DNA from: Verrucomicrobiota bacterium
GTDB lineage: Bacteria; Chlamydiota; Chlamydiia; Chlamydiales; Rhabdochlamydiaceae
Direction: 5' to 3'
NCBI GenBank assembly: GCA_018240065.1
Contig: JAFEGH010000007.1
Span: 310,001-374,000, forward strand
Length of the DNA: 64,000 nucleotides
The position numbers and the translations under genes were made by a program. Below, piece by piece: positions 43,524-52,846 of this stretch. Under the pieces are notes generated by a model, which was given only the letters and a program-made list of their open reading frames with translations, was not told the DNA's origin and made no database searches. Within the stretch, counting starts at the first letter, position 1. The number at the start of each line of letters is the position of its first letter.

Positions 43524-44195
43524 ATGAGTAAAACAAACGTCCTCGAGATTCCTTCTTTGCATCCCCACCTCAAAGGGTATCGAATTGTCTTTGAAAAACA
43601 GAAAAGCAGCCCTGAAAAGGAGGCTCTCCCTAAAGAGGAAAAGAAGCTCTTTGATGAACTGTATTACAAAGTCCAGGAAGAACCCAAAAAGCACATCGAC
43701 CAGTTGCTGGAATTGGATGCCCGCTGCCCCAGGATACCGGAGATCGCCAACCTCCTGGCCTTTGCCTACCTCAAGACCTCCAAGGGCAAAGAAGCCGAGG
43801 CTCTGATTGAAAAGACTTGGCGCGAGCACCCCGACTACCTCATCGCCCGAATCAATTACGGCGAACAGGTATTGAGAAAAGGAAAAAAAGAAATGCTTCC
43901 CGTCATATTCAATCATTGCTTCGATCTGAACACCCTTTATCCAGACCGGGACAGCTTCCATTATGCAGAGTTTCGGGGGTTCATGGCGCTGATGGGCTTC
44001 TATTATCTTAAGAACAGGGAAAAAGAAAAGGCGGAAGAATGCTATCAGCTCGCCTTTCAGGTCGATCCCCTCCATCCTTCTGTGACTGCCCTGGAAAAGG
44101 AACTTTCAAAGGTTTCCTTTCCCTCTTCCCTCATCCGCAATTTCAAGCATTTTCTATATCCTCTCTTGGGCCGGTCCGTGCACGAGAGTATTTGA
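43524..44195 (+). CDS. TPR-like repeat protein
   Basis: ATG 43524 is chosen because the 60 codons before it cover the leader of the divergent gene. 223 residues with helix pairs like tetratricopeptide repeats: IPEIANLLAFAYLKTSKGKE and GFMALMGFYYLKNREKEKAE followed by ECYQLAFQVDPLHP, a canonical TPR B-helix ending. Cytosolic, no signal peptide. TPR proteins are scaffolds or chaperones (for example for type III secretion), but the partner is unknown. Confidence 0.7.
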   Translation: MSKTNVLEIPSLHPHLKGYRIVFEKQKSSPEKEALPKEEKKLFDELYYKVQEEPKKHIDQLLELDARCPRIPEIANLLAFAYLKTSKGKEAEALIEKTWREHPDYLIARINYGEQVLRKGKKEMLPVIFNHCFDLNTLYPDRDSFHYAEFRGFMALMGFYYLKNREKEKAEECYQLAFQVDPLHPSVTALEKELSKVSFPSSLIRNFKHFLYPLLGRSVHESI

Positions 44196-44403
44196 CACCC
44201 GGAGGAACTGCGTCTTTGTTGACCTTCTTCCGGTTAACTTCGCTCTCCACGGAACGGACGAAACATACAATCTTGCCGTCAAATCCCAAATAGCAGAGAC
44301 CCGGGAATAAAAAAATGCCTTTCACCTCTGCTAAGACTTGCCCGCATTTCTAAAAACACGTAGATTACTCACCTAACCCAAATCTAATCATTGGCCCTGC
44401 GCG

Positions 44404-46287
44404 ATGAAAATATATTCTCTCAGAAAATGCAAACACATCCTTCGCCATGCCTTCCATTTGTTTCAAAAAAAGAAAAAGGGAATGGCCCCCGAGACTCGAA
44501 ACCTGATGCAGGAGGCTCTTTTAGCTCTGCAGCAGGAAGTGATGCATGAGAATGAAGAAAGGGCCGATGAGCTTGCCAGACAGATCGAGTCGCTTTGCGG
44601 CGCGCACCTTAGAAAAACAAGCTGGGACCACGCGAGGGAGCTCATTGTCGCCCTCGTTTTTGCCCTCGTCGTCGCGGTTCTCGTCCGTCAGGTCTGGTTC
44701 GAATTTTACGAGATCCCTTCTGGATCGATGCGGCCCACGTTCAAAGAGCAGGACAGGCTTGTCGTCACAAAAACCACCTTTGGCGTCAACGTTCCCCTGC
44801 AGCCCGCAGAGTTTTATTTCAACCCAGCCCTTGTCGAAAGAAACGGGATTGTGATCTTCACCGGCGAAAACATGGACATCCGCGATGTCGACACGATGTA
44901 CTTCTACTTATTTCCCGGGAAGAAGCAATACATCAAGCGATTGATCGGACGCCCCGGTGATATCCTCTACTTTTACGGCGGGCAGATCTATGGGATCGAC
45001 AGCGACGGAAGAGACATTTCCCTCGCTCTGAAAGGCGATTCCCTTTCGAAGATCGAACACATCCCTTTCATCGATTTCGATCGCAAGCTGGTTCTTCCTC
45101 CCAACCCGATCGGAGGCATCTACTCGCCCGTTTACATCTACCAGATGAACGAACCTGTCGTAAAACTTTATGTGAGCCCCTCCAATCAAGTTCATGGCGA
45201 AATGGTGAACCCTCCCCAAATCCATGTCTCTGGAGCTCCCCCCATCGCTGACTACGGAGACATGTGGGGATTCAAAAATTTCGGCATGGTGCGCCTGCTC
45301 ACTCGCGATCAAGTGAAAAACCTGACTGATCAAAACCCATCTGACATGGAAGAGGGTTTGCTCTATCTTGAAATCCGCCATCACCCTTCGCTCACCGGCG
45401 TCAAGCTGATCCGCGATGAAATGGGCCGTCTGCGTCCCTCGATCGGCTTAAGCACCTCGATCATCCCTCTGCAGGAGCAGCATCTCAGGCAGCTCTTTCA
45501 AAACATGTATACGGCACGCTTCGAAGTGAAGAATGGAAAGGCCTATCGATATGGGATGGACTCCAAGGCCGTCGCATCGAGCATCTTCCTTCCCCATCTT
45601 GCCAACGTCCCCAACGGCTGCTATGAATTTTATCATGGAAAAGCCTACGAGGTGTTGTGGCAGGGGATCACAAAGCAGCTGCCGAGCACTCACCCCCTCT
45701 ACCGGTTCACACCTTCTACAGTTCAGCTCCTTTTCAATCTGGGGATCGAATGGGATACCCGTTTTTCACCCCAGGTCAAAAATCAGAGACTGGTTCCTGC
45801 ACGCTACGCCTACTTCCGGCAAGGCAGCTTATATCTGCTCGGTGCTCCTATCCTTGCCCAAGATGATCAGACGCTGACCAATTTCCTGCAGAGAGAGCAG
45901 GCCCGGGAAAAAACATCCAATCCCCAAGCGCCCTATAAACCCTTCGAAGATCTGGGACCTCCCGTCAAAAATGGCTATCTCGATATCGATTTCGTCCGCC
46001 AGAACGGCCTGATGATCCCCCCGAAAATGTATTTGGTTCTTGGAGACAACCACGCTATGAGCGCCGACAGCCGCGAGTTCGGCTTCGTTCCCGAGCAAAA
46101 CCTGCGCGGATCTCCTGAGCTGATATTCTGGCCTCCGGGCCCTCGTTGGGGTGCGCCCGATCAGCCCCCCTATCCTTTCTTCAACGGCCCGCGCAGCTTT
46201 GTCTGGGCACTTGTAGCCCTCTGTGCACTCGGCGGCACGATCTATTGGAGAAAGAAGAACGGCCTTCCGCTCAAATTTGACAAGTGA
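44404..46287 (+). CDS. lepB: Signal peptidase I, large chlamydial type
   Basis: Cleaves signal peptides of Sec-exported proteins at the periplasmic face. One membrane helix (about 80-98) is followed by the catalytic Ser108 in IPSGSMRPTF; Lys178 in YIKRLIGRPGD is the general base; box E is LGDNHAMSADSREFGFVP near residue 545. At 627 residues it is far longer than usual (about 320 in E. coli) because of a roughly 300-residue insertion between boxes D and E, as in Chlamydia. An extra C-terminal hydrophobic helix (about 598-616) is present. A good marker for the order. Confidence 0.93.
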   Translation: MKIYSLRKCKHILRHAFHLFQKKKKGMAPETRNLMQEALLALQQEVMHENEERADELARQIESLCGAHLRKTSWDHARELIVALVFALVVAVLVRQVWFEFYEIPSGSMRPTFKEQDRLVVTKTTFGVNVPLQPAEFYFNPALVERNGIVIFTGENMDIRDVDTMYFYLFPGKKQYIKRLIGRPGDILYFYGGQIYGIDSDGRDISLALKGDSLSKIEHIPFIDFDRKLVLPPNPIGGIYSPVYIYQMNEPVVKLYVSPSNQVHGEMVNPPQIHVSGAPPIADYGDMWGFKNFGMVRLLTRDQVKNLTDQNPSDMEEGLLYLEIRHHPSLTGVKLIRDEMGRLRPSIGLSTSIIPLQEQHLRQLFQNMYTARFEVKNGKAYRYGMDSKAVASSIFLPHLANVPNGCYEFYHGKAYEVLWQGITKQLPSTHPLYRFTPSTVQLLFNLGIEWDTRFSPQVKNQRLVPARYAYFRQGSLYLLGAPILAQDDQTLTNFLQREQAREKTSNPQAPYKPFEDLGPPVKNGYLDIDFVRQNGLMIPPKMYLVLGDNHAMSADSREFGFVPEQNLRGSPELIFWPPGPRWGAPDQPPYPFFNGPRSFVWALVALCALGGTIYWRKKNGLPLKFDK

Positions 46288-46397
46288 ACGCAGACTTAAA
46301 GGCCGAAGATTTTTGTGGGTGGCGAGGGCTTCGCATCTCTGCAAAGCCCTCTAGAGAATAACCGGCCATCAAGGGCCGGACTACCGCTGGAGGACGG

Positions 46398-47432
46398 ATG
46401 AACATTCGCTCTGTTTTCTATACTGCCTCTCTTTTCTTGTCTTTCGAGTTCATCCCGCTCTATGCGGAGTCGAATTATGTACTTTGCATTGAAGGAGGAG
46501 GATCTAAGACAATCCTTCAGGCACTCGATCAAAGCGGCCAGACCATCCCCTTGTTTAGGAATGAAATCATCACCGACCGCATTGAAGCCGGCGGTTCCAA
46601 CATCAATGTCGTAGGCGCTGAAGGGATAAGGGAAGTGCTGAGCGCACTTTTCGAAAACACATCGCTTGCCGGCCAAAGCGTCGATCTTGTCAGTCTTATC
46701 CCTAAGTGCCGCCTTGTCGCCGGAATGGCCGGAGTCGCTCTTCCCCAAAACAAACAGGCCGTCGTCTCTGTATTCGAAGAATGGGGATTTGCCCCTGATG
46801 ATATTCTTGTGATGTCCGATGCCGAAATGGCTCTGCAGCTCATCGAAGGAGAAGGGATCATTCTTATTTCCGGGACAGGCTCGATCTGCTTTGGAAAAAA
46901 AGACCAAACCATGTTTCGGGTAGGCGGACTCGGAAAAATTTTGGGCGATGAAGGAAGCGGGTATCAGATTGGGCTTCAGGCCATCAAAGCAGGGGTTGCG
47001 GAAGAATACGGCTGGGGAACTCCGTCAAGCCTGACCCCTGCCTTAAAAGAGTTCTTCAGTGTTCCCGATCTAAAAAGCCTTATTCCCAAAATCAATCTCG
47101 GAGAAATGCCCCACTCAAAAATCGCTCGCTGCGCCCCCGTTGTATTTGAAAAAGCATGGGATAAAGATGCAGCGGCCGAAGCGATCATTAATGGCGCGGC
47201 AAAGGATCTCAGCGCTCTGCTTTCCACGATGTTAAAGATTTCCTCTCTTTCTCATTGCCAGGTTCATTTGTGGGGAGGAGTTTTTAAGAATGCGCATTCA
47301 GATGCATTCATCCAAAAAATTCTCGATCAGATGACCGCTGCTCATGAGAATTTAGAAATCATCAACCAATCGCAAGAGAATGCAGCCGTTCTATTCGCCT
47401 GCAGGAAGCTGCTGTCAGAGGCGAGCCGATAG
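46398..47432 (+). CDS. BadF/GlcNAc-kinase-like ATPase with a signal peptide
   Basis: Sugar-kinase/Hsp70 fold of the BadF/BadG/N-acetylglucosamine kinase family. Phosphate-1 motif IEGGGSKT (31-38), ILISGTGSICFG (near 146-156) and GGLGKILGDEGSGYQIG follow. The first 24 residues look like a Sec signal peptide (RSVFYTASLFLSFEFIPLYA), and the start is fixed by GGAGG 4 bases before the ATG, so this is not a start-site error. An ATP-dependent kinase outside the cytosol would lack ATP unless it is delivered elsewhere. Alternatively the hydrophobic stretch is not cleaved. Overlaps the next, convergent gene by 18 bases. Confidence 0.75.
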   Translation: MNIRSVFYTASLFLSFEFIPLYAESNYVLCIEGGGSKTILQALDQSGQTIPLFRNEIITDRIEAGGSNINVVGAEGIREVLSALFENTSLAGQSVDLVSLIPKCRLVAGMAGVALPQNKQAVVSVFEEWGFAPDDILVMSDAEMALQLIEGEGIILISGTGSICFGKKDQTMFRVGGLGKILGDEGSGYQIGLQAIKAGVAEEYGWGTPSSLTPALKEFFSVPDLKSLIPKINLGEMPHSKIARCAPVVFEKAWDKDAAAEAIINGAAKDLSALLSTMLKISSLSHCQVHLWGGVFKNAHSDAFIQKILDQMTAAHENLEIINQSQENAAVLFACRKLLSEASR

Positions 47433-48593
47433 GATCTCTGCGCAGAAGCGCTCGACCTCCTCTTCGGTATTGTAGTAATGTACTGAGGCTCTGACCAGGT
47501 TTAGAAGGTTTCGCTTCTGCATGTCCAGCCGGGCATATTCCGCATTGGAAACGGAGACATTGATCCCCTTTTCAAAAAGCAGTTTTTTGACCTGATTGGA
47601 ATCCACTCCGTCCACTGTGAAAGTGACAATCCCGCATTTCATGTCTCCCAGATCCCTAAGATTCACACGGGGAATTCTTGAAAGCTTTAGGCGCAGCAGT
47701 CTGGACAGATCCAGGATCCTCTTCCAGATCGGATCGATTCCCCAGGAAAGCGCATAATCGATAGCGGCGCCAAGTCCAATCATGTTGGAATAGTTGCGCT
47801 CCCACGTCTCAAAACGGATCGCATCATTCTTGATCTGATAGGAGTTGAGGTCTGTCCAGGTCGCAGCATGCAGGTCGAGAAAGGGAGGCTCCATCTGGGG
47901 CAATTTGCTTTTCCGCACATACAGAAAACCGCTGCCGCGAGGCCCGCGCAAGTACTTTCTTCCTGTAGCGCAGAGCGCATCGCAGCCAATCTTATCGACA
48001 TCGATCGGCATCTGGCCGACAGACTGAGTGGCGTCAAGCAGGTAAAAAATGCCGGCATCGCGTGCGATCTTCCCCACCTCTTCGGCTGGATTGATGAGGC
48101 CTCCCTGAGTCGGCACATGAGTGATCGCGATGAGTTTGACGTCAGGGCCGATTTTCTGCTTCATCATCTCGACAGAGAGCTGTCCAGTCTCATCGTTTGG
48201 AACGACATCGATCACGGCGCCGGTCTTTTGCGCGATCTGCAGAAAAGCGATATAGTTGCTGGCGTATTCCGCTTCTGCGGTCAGAATCCTGTCCCCTTTC
48301 TGGAAGGAAAAGGAATAGAACGCCATGTCCCAGGCGCGCGTCGCGCTTTCAATAAAGGCGATCTCATCGGGAGAGCAACGGATAAGTTTTGACGCTGCTC
48401 TATAAAAATTTTTGATCTTGTGTGCATTGATCTCGGCGGCCTCATAGCCGCCTCTGTGCACTTCGAGATTGAAATGCTCTGTGACAGCTTCGATCACGGT
48501 CTTAGGCATCAGCGAGGCGCCCGCATTGTTGAAATGCAGCACCTCGCGGCACCCGGGGGTCTCGTTGCGTGCTTTGGCAATATCAAAACTCAC
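47415..48593 (-). CDS. Class V PLP aminotransferase (cysteine-desulfurase/epimerase-like)
   Basis: Fold-type I PLP enzyme of the class V group. LHFNNAGASLMPKTV near the start, ATRAWDMAFYSF as substrate site, LDATQSVGQMPIDV with the PLP-binding Asp, and the Schiff-base Lys in CATGRKYLRGPRGSGFL. No active-site Cys loop is seen, so it is more like isopenicillin-N epimerase/egtE-type enzymes than a true desulfurase. GTG 48593 gives 392 residues; the longer frame back to 48662 overlaps ileS by 55 bases. Follows ileS closely and may be cotranscribed. Confidence 0.8.
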   Translation of the reverse strand: MSFDIAKARNETPGCREVLHFNNAGASLMPKTVIEAVTEHFNLEVHRGGYEAAEINAHKIKNFYRAASKLIRCSPDEIAFIESATRAWDMAFYSFSFQKGDRILTAEAEYASNYIAFLQIAQKTGAVIDVVPNDETGQLSVEMMKQKIGPDVKLIAITHVPTQGGLINPAEEVGKIARDAGIFYLLDATQSVGQMPIDVDKIGCDALCATGRKYLRGPRGSGFLYVRKSKLPQMEPPFLDLHAATWTDLNSYQIKNDAIRFETWERNYSNMIGLGAAIDYALSWGIDPIWKRILDLSRLLRLKLSRIPRVNLRDLGDMKCGIVTFTVDGVDSNQVKKLLFEKGINVSVSNAEYARLDMQKRNLLNLVRASVHYYNTEEEVERFCAEILSARL

Positions 48594-48607
48594 AACTTGC
48601 CTAGTAA

Positions 48608-51600
48608 TTAAGTGACGCTGAGCGAGAGGGCGATCGTCGTCAATTCGCCATTGAGATCCCACTCTGTTCCTTCCGGGCAGTCGAAGTGGACATGGCTGGC
48701 GAGAACCTCGTGGGTGATGTACTCGCGGTGCAGCTCAAACGCCTTCTTCAACCGGTCGGTGGCTTTCATCTGGATGACGATCCGGTCTGTGACCAAAAAC
48801 CCTTCGTCGCGGCGCATTGTGTTGACCTTGTTGACGATCTCCCTAGCCAGCCCTTCCAGAAGAAGGTCTTCATTCAGAGCAGTGTCGAGGGCGATCGTGA
48901 TCTCCCCTGCTGTCGCAGCTACAAGGCCCTCTTTAACTTTGCGCTCCACGCCTACATCCTCCGGAGTGAGGAGGATCTTTTCATTCTCAACAACGATCTC
49001 GACATTGCCGCCTTTGAGCAGCAGAGTGAGCTGCGATTGAGGCAAAGCGGCGATTGCGGTTTGCGCTGCGTTCATCAGTTTCCCGACTTTTTTACCGAGC
49101 ACGCGGAAATTTGGTTTGGCCACGATCGAGACGAAAGCAGCTTCATTGGACTCGAATTCGACTTCTCTGACATTGAGTTCTTCTCCAATCAGGTGCTGCT
49201 TTGCCTTGAGAGAATTCAGCACGTCGCTATTTCCGGAGATGATGTAGGCTTTTGCAAGCGGCTGGCGCACTTTCAGCTTGTGCTCTTTGCGCAGGCCATG
49301 GCCTAAACTGACCACCTCCTGGACAAAGCCCATTTCTTTTTCAAGCGCTTCATCGCGAAGAGCCGCATTGTAAACGGGGAAATCGCACAAGTGCACGGAA
49401 GCGGGCGCTGTCTTCGGCTTCAACTGCAGATAGATAGCATCGCTGATGAAGGGAACAAAGGGCGCTGCAATTTTCGTCAGCGTCAAGAGAACGGTGTAGA
49501 GCGTTTCGAACGCCTCGTCGCGGTCGCGCGTCGACTCATCGGACCAGAACCTGGAGCGGTTGCGGCGAATGTACCAGTTCGTGAGCTGGTCGATGAAACC
49601 GACGAACGGTTCCACCGCGCGGTTGAGCTGATAGGAATCCAACCCTTCAGTGACGTCACGGACGAGCTTCTGGAGCATCGAGAGGATCCAGCGGTCGATC
49701 TCTGCCTGAGGCGCGGGGAAGCTTTCTTTTTCCGGCTGCCATTTGTAAATTTTGCAGTAGGTGGAAAGGAATACAAACGAGTTCCAGAACGGGATGAGCA
49801 CCTGGCGCAGGACCAGCTCGACTCCCCTTTCGGAAAAGCGCATGTCTTCCGCGTAAACGGCAGGACTGTTGAGCAGATAAAGGCGCACGGCATCGGCGCC
49901 GTACCGGTCGACGACAACGGAGGGCTCGGGATAATTCTTGAGGCGCTTGGACATCTTCTGCCCGTCTTCTGCCAGGATGATCCCGTTGACGATCACATTC
50001 TTGAACGCAGGCTTGTCCCAGAGGGCTGCCGCCAGCACAGTCAACGTATAAAACCATCCGCGCGTCTGGTCGAGTCCCTCACCGATGAAATCGGCCGGGA
50101 AGCGCTTCTCGAAAGCTTCCTTGTTCTCGAATGGATAGTGGTCTTGCGCGTACGGCATCGAGCCCGACTCGAACCAGCAGTCGAACACTTCAGAGATGCG
50201 GCGGAATTCTTTTCCGTTATGCACGATCGCAAGGCCATCGATGAAATGGCGGTGGAGGTCGGTGACTTTTTGCCCTGTTTTCTCTTCAAGTTCTTTGATG
50301 CTGGAGATGGCGAGGATTTCCCCGTCTTCGCTGCGCCAGATCGGGATCGGCGTTCCCCAATAGCGGTTCCGCGAAACCGCCCAGTCGCGGGCGTTCTCCA
50401 GCCACTTGCCAAATCTACCCTGCTTGATGTGGTCGGGGACCCAGTGAATCTGTTCATTGCAGGCCAGGATGCGGTCTTTGATTTTCTCGACGGCGACAAA
50501 CCAAGTGCTGACCGCTTTGTAAATGAGCGGAGTGTCGGAGCGCCAGCAGAATGGGTAGCGGTGGCGGATCGTTCCATGGTGGAAGACTTTGTTCTCCTGC
50601 TTCAAACGGCGGATGATCTCTTTGTCGGCGTCCTTGACAAACAATCCTGCGAAGTCGGGAACGTCGTGAGTGAACTTGCCGTTATGGTCGACAGGATTGA
50701 CAAGCTCGATCCCTTCTCTTGCGCAAGCGTAGAAGTCCACCTCGCCAAAGGCGGGTGCGGAATGCACAAGGCCGGTTCCCTCGTCAGAGCCGATCGACTC
50801 TTCCATGATGACGCGGAAGGCTTTCTGCTGCGCTTTTGCCGCAAAGTACGGAAAGAGCGGCTGATAGCGCTTGCCCTCAAGCGCTGCGCCGGTGATTGTA
50901 GCGACAACCTGATATTCTTCGGGACTTTTGAAATAGTGGGGAAGGCGGGCTGCGGCCAGAATGAATTGATGTCCAGACTTGAGTTCCTTGACTTTGACGT
51001 ACTCCATCTCTTTTTTCGCCATGACGGCCAAATTCGAGGGAAGCGTCCAGGGGGTCGTCGTCCACACGAGCAGAGCAGTTCCAGGTTCATCGAGGAGTTC
51101 CATCCGCACGGTGAGCGAAGGATCGTCAACTTCTTTATAATTCAGATTTGCTTCGAAATTAGAAAGCGGGGTGCCCAGGCGCGCGGAGAATGGCATCACC
51201 TTGTATCCTTCGTAGACAAGCCCCTTCTGAAAAAGCTGGCCAAACACCCACCAGACAGATTCCATGAAAGAGAGGTCCATCGTGTGGTAGGTATTCTCGA
51301 AAGAGACCCAGCGTCCCATCCGGCTGACGGTCTGTTTCCATTCTTCCGTGTAGCGCAGAACGATCTTGCGGCACTCTTCGTTGAAAGCGCCGATGCCGAA
51401 CGCCTCAATCGAAGCGGCGCCGGAGAGCTCCTTGGCTTTCTCGATCTCATTTTCAACAGGCAGGCCATGGCAGTCCCATCCGAATCTGCGGGACACGTAG
51501 TACCCCTTCATCGTCTTGTAGCGTGGAATCACATCCTTGATCGTGCCGGCAATGATATGGCCATAGTGGGGAAGTCCCGTTGCGAATGGAGGCCCGTCGT

Positions 51601-51736
51601 AGAAGGTGAAACTGGGCTTGCCCTTCCTTTCCTCGAGGGTCTTTTCAAAAATTTTGTCGCTTTGCCAGAAAGCGAGAACGCGCTCTTCGCGCTCAGGGAT
51701 CGATTCTTTTTGGTTCGGCTCAAACATAAGTGTCAT
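48608..51736 (-). CDS. ileS: Isoleucyl-tRNA synthetase (eukaryote-like type)
   Basis: Charges tRNA-Ile. HIGH motif is HYGH at residues 57-60 in PPFATGLPHYGHI; KMSKR at 594-598, in EDGQKMSKRLKNYPEP. The editing domain (CP1) contains TTPWTLPSNLAVM. The long C-terminal region and the motif context match the type of IleRS found in eukaryotes, archaea and chlamydiae, often mupirocin-resistant. 1042 residues is full length. Met4 (51727) is an alternative start. A 790-residue open frame lies on the opposite strand but is a shadow. Confidence 0.97.
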   Translation of the reverse strand: MTLMFEPNQKESIPEREERVLAFWQSDKIFEKTLEERKGKPSFTFYDGPPFATGLPHYGHIIAGTIKDVIPRYKTMKGYYVSRRFGWDCHGLPVENEIEKAKELSGAASIEAFGIGAFNEECRKIVLRYTEEWKQTVSRMGRWVSFENTYHTMDLSFMESVWWVFGQLFQKGLVYEGYKVMPFSARLGTPLSNFEANLNYKEVDDPSLTVRMELLDEPGTALLVWTTTPWTLPSNLAVMAKKEMEYVKVKELKSGHQFILAAARLPHYFKSPEEYQVVATITGAALEGKRYQPLFPYFAAKAQQKAFRVIMEESIGSDEGTGLVHSAPAFGEVDFYACAREGIELVNPVDHNGKFTHDVPDFAGLFVKDADKEIIRRLKQENKVFHHGTIRHRYPFCWRSDTPLIYKAVSTWFVAVEKIKDRILACNEQIHWVPDHIKQGRFGKWLENARDWAVSRNRYWGTPIPIWRSEDGEILAISSIKELEEKTGQKVTDLHRHFIDGLAIVHNGKEFRRISEVFDCWFESGSMPYAQDHYPFENKEAFEKRFPADFIGEGLDQTRGWFYTLTVLAAALWDKPAFKNVIVNGIILAEDGQKMSKRLKNYPEPSVVVDRYGADAVRLYLLNSPAVYAEDMRFSERGVELVLRQVLIPFWNSFVFLSTYCKIYKWQPEKESFPAPQAEIDRWILSMLQKLVRDVTEGLDSYQLNRAVEPFVGFIDQLTNWYIRRNRSRFWSDESTRDRDEAFETLYTVLLTLTKIAAPFVPFISDAIYLQLKPKTAPASVHLCDFPVYNAALRDEALEKEMGFVQEVVSLGHGLRKEHKLKVRQPLAKAYIISGNSDVLNSLKAKQHLIGEELNVREVEFESNEAAFVSIVAKPNFRVLGKKVGKLMNAAQTAIAALPQSQLTLLLKGGNVEIVVENEKILLTPEDVGVERKVKEGLVAATAGEITIALDTALNEDLLLEGLAREIVNKVNTMRRDEGFLVTDRIVIQMKATDRLKKAFELHREYITHEVLASHVHFDCPEGTEWDLNGELTTIALSLSVT

Positions 51737-51864
51737 TCTGTTGAAAAATGGAAAAGAAAATAATACCTGATTCCACCCTTAAAAGCAAAAAACCATGCGA
51801 AAGGTTTCGTTTTTTTAACAGATGGTAAGAATTAATTTTAGAAATCCAACTCCAATTCCATAAC

Positions 51865-51892
51865 AAAAAAGGAGGGCAGAGCCCTCCTTTTT
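51865..51892. terminator. Bidirectional-looking hairpin after the Inc-like gene
   Basis: AAGGAGGGC (51869-51877) pairs with GCCCTCCTT (51881-51889), with T-runs on both strands. It lies 30 bases past the minus-strand stop at 51923. Confidence 0.85.
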
Positions 51893-51922
51893 CGGAGATA
51901 TGAAACGAAGCAGTCGCTTCCA

Positions 51923-52780
51923 TTAATCATCGCCGGTTCCTCTAACAGTCACTCCGGGATGATGGCCGGAGTCTCTCCAGTTAGAGAGCAGCTGCTGCAC
52001 GTTATCGATGATCACATCGGTCGTCACCGTAGGAACTACGTGAGGGAGCAGCTCTTGCGCGCCCTGAACGACGTTAAGCAAATCAGAAAACGATTGAATG
52101 CGATTGTCGAAATTCTGATCGAGGTAATTGAAGAAAGGAACAATATCGCGGTTATAAAAACCTCTGTCGCCCCCGATTCCTTGCAGCGCCGCATCCCTCA
52201 ATTCCTGCCTATGCTGCTGATAGGCGGCAGCCAGTCTTCCGATCACATCCCCTTGTAGCCATTGCATCACTGCGACCCCGATAGCGAACATCCCGGCGGC
52301 ATTGGCTTTCACACCCAATTCGGGTGAAACGGTGCCAACAGCGGAAATGGCAGTTGCCGCAACAGCCAGCGCAGTGTGTGTCCAATGTTTGCGCATTTGA
52401 TCGACGATCATCTTGACCTGTCCCAAAGTGACCAAAGAAAGCACACTGAAGACGGCGCCAAAGACGACATTGTAAACAAGGCTTGCTAATGAGGTGACCG
52501 CTGTTTCCAAATACCTCATGCGGCAAGAGATTCCGTTGTCGAACTCCTGCACCATGCGGTTATCCCCATACAGAACATAAGGAAGGCTTTTTAGCGAGAC
52601 CAGGCTCACATTGACAAGCGTGCTGGAGTCGATGCAATCGACAGCCGTTTTCAAAGGTCGCATAAAATCGACGTCCGTCAAAATCCTTCTAATCACAGGG
52701 ACCATCGGATCCAAACTGATGTTTCTTGGGACATCTCCCATGGGGCGCAATCCGCCAAGCGGCATCGCATGTACAGCCAT
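51923..52780 (-). CDS. Inc-like membrane protein of unknown function
   Basis: 285 residues. No signal peptide. A closely spaced hydrophobic block at about 94-120 (TSLASLVYNVVFGAVFSVLS) and 136-175 (ALAVAATAISAVG, then AAGMFAIGVAVMQWL) gives the paired-hydrophobic pattern of chlamydial inclusion membrane proteins. The N-terminal 90 residues are polar, and the C-terminal 105 are helical and acidic. A similar plan could also be an ordinary two-to-three-helix membrane protein, so the Inc call is a hypothesis. Confidence 0.6.
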   Translation of the reverse strand: MAVHAMPLGGLRPMGDVPRNISLDPMVPVIRRILTDVDFMRPLKTAVDCIDSSTLVNVSLVSLKSLPYVLYGDNRMVQEFDNGISCRMRYLETAVTSLASLVYNVVFGAVFSVLSLVTLGQVKMIVDQMRKHWTHTALAVAATAISAVGTVSPELGVKANAAGMFAIGVAVMQWLQGDVIGRLAAAYQQHRQELRDAALQGIGGDRGFYNRDIVPFFNYLDQNFDNRIQSFSDLLNVVQGAQELLPHVVPTVTTDVIIDNVQQLLSNWRDSGHHPGVTVRGTGDD

Positions 52781-52846
52781 AGCATGACCTCTTATGTAAA
52801 AATTAACCGAATGGTTAAGAAATCATAAAGAATGACGGAAATTTGA

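Noticed and set aside
49391..51763. 790-residue open frame on the plus strand, opposite to ileS
   Set aside because: It is antisense to a certain gene with strong motifs; its translation is rich in Arg/Asp/His as expected of a reverse-strand shadow, has no ribosome-binding site and no family pattern.
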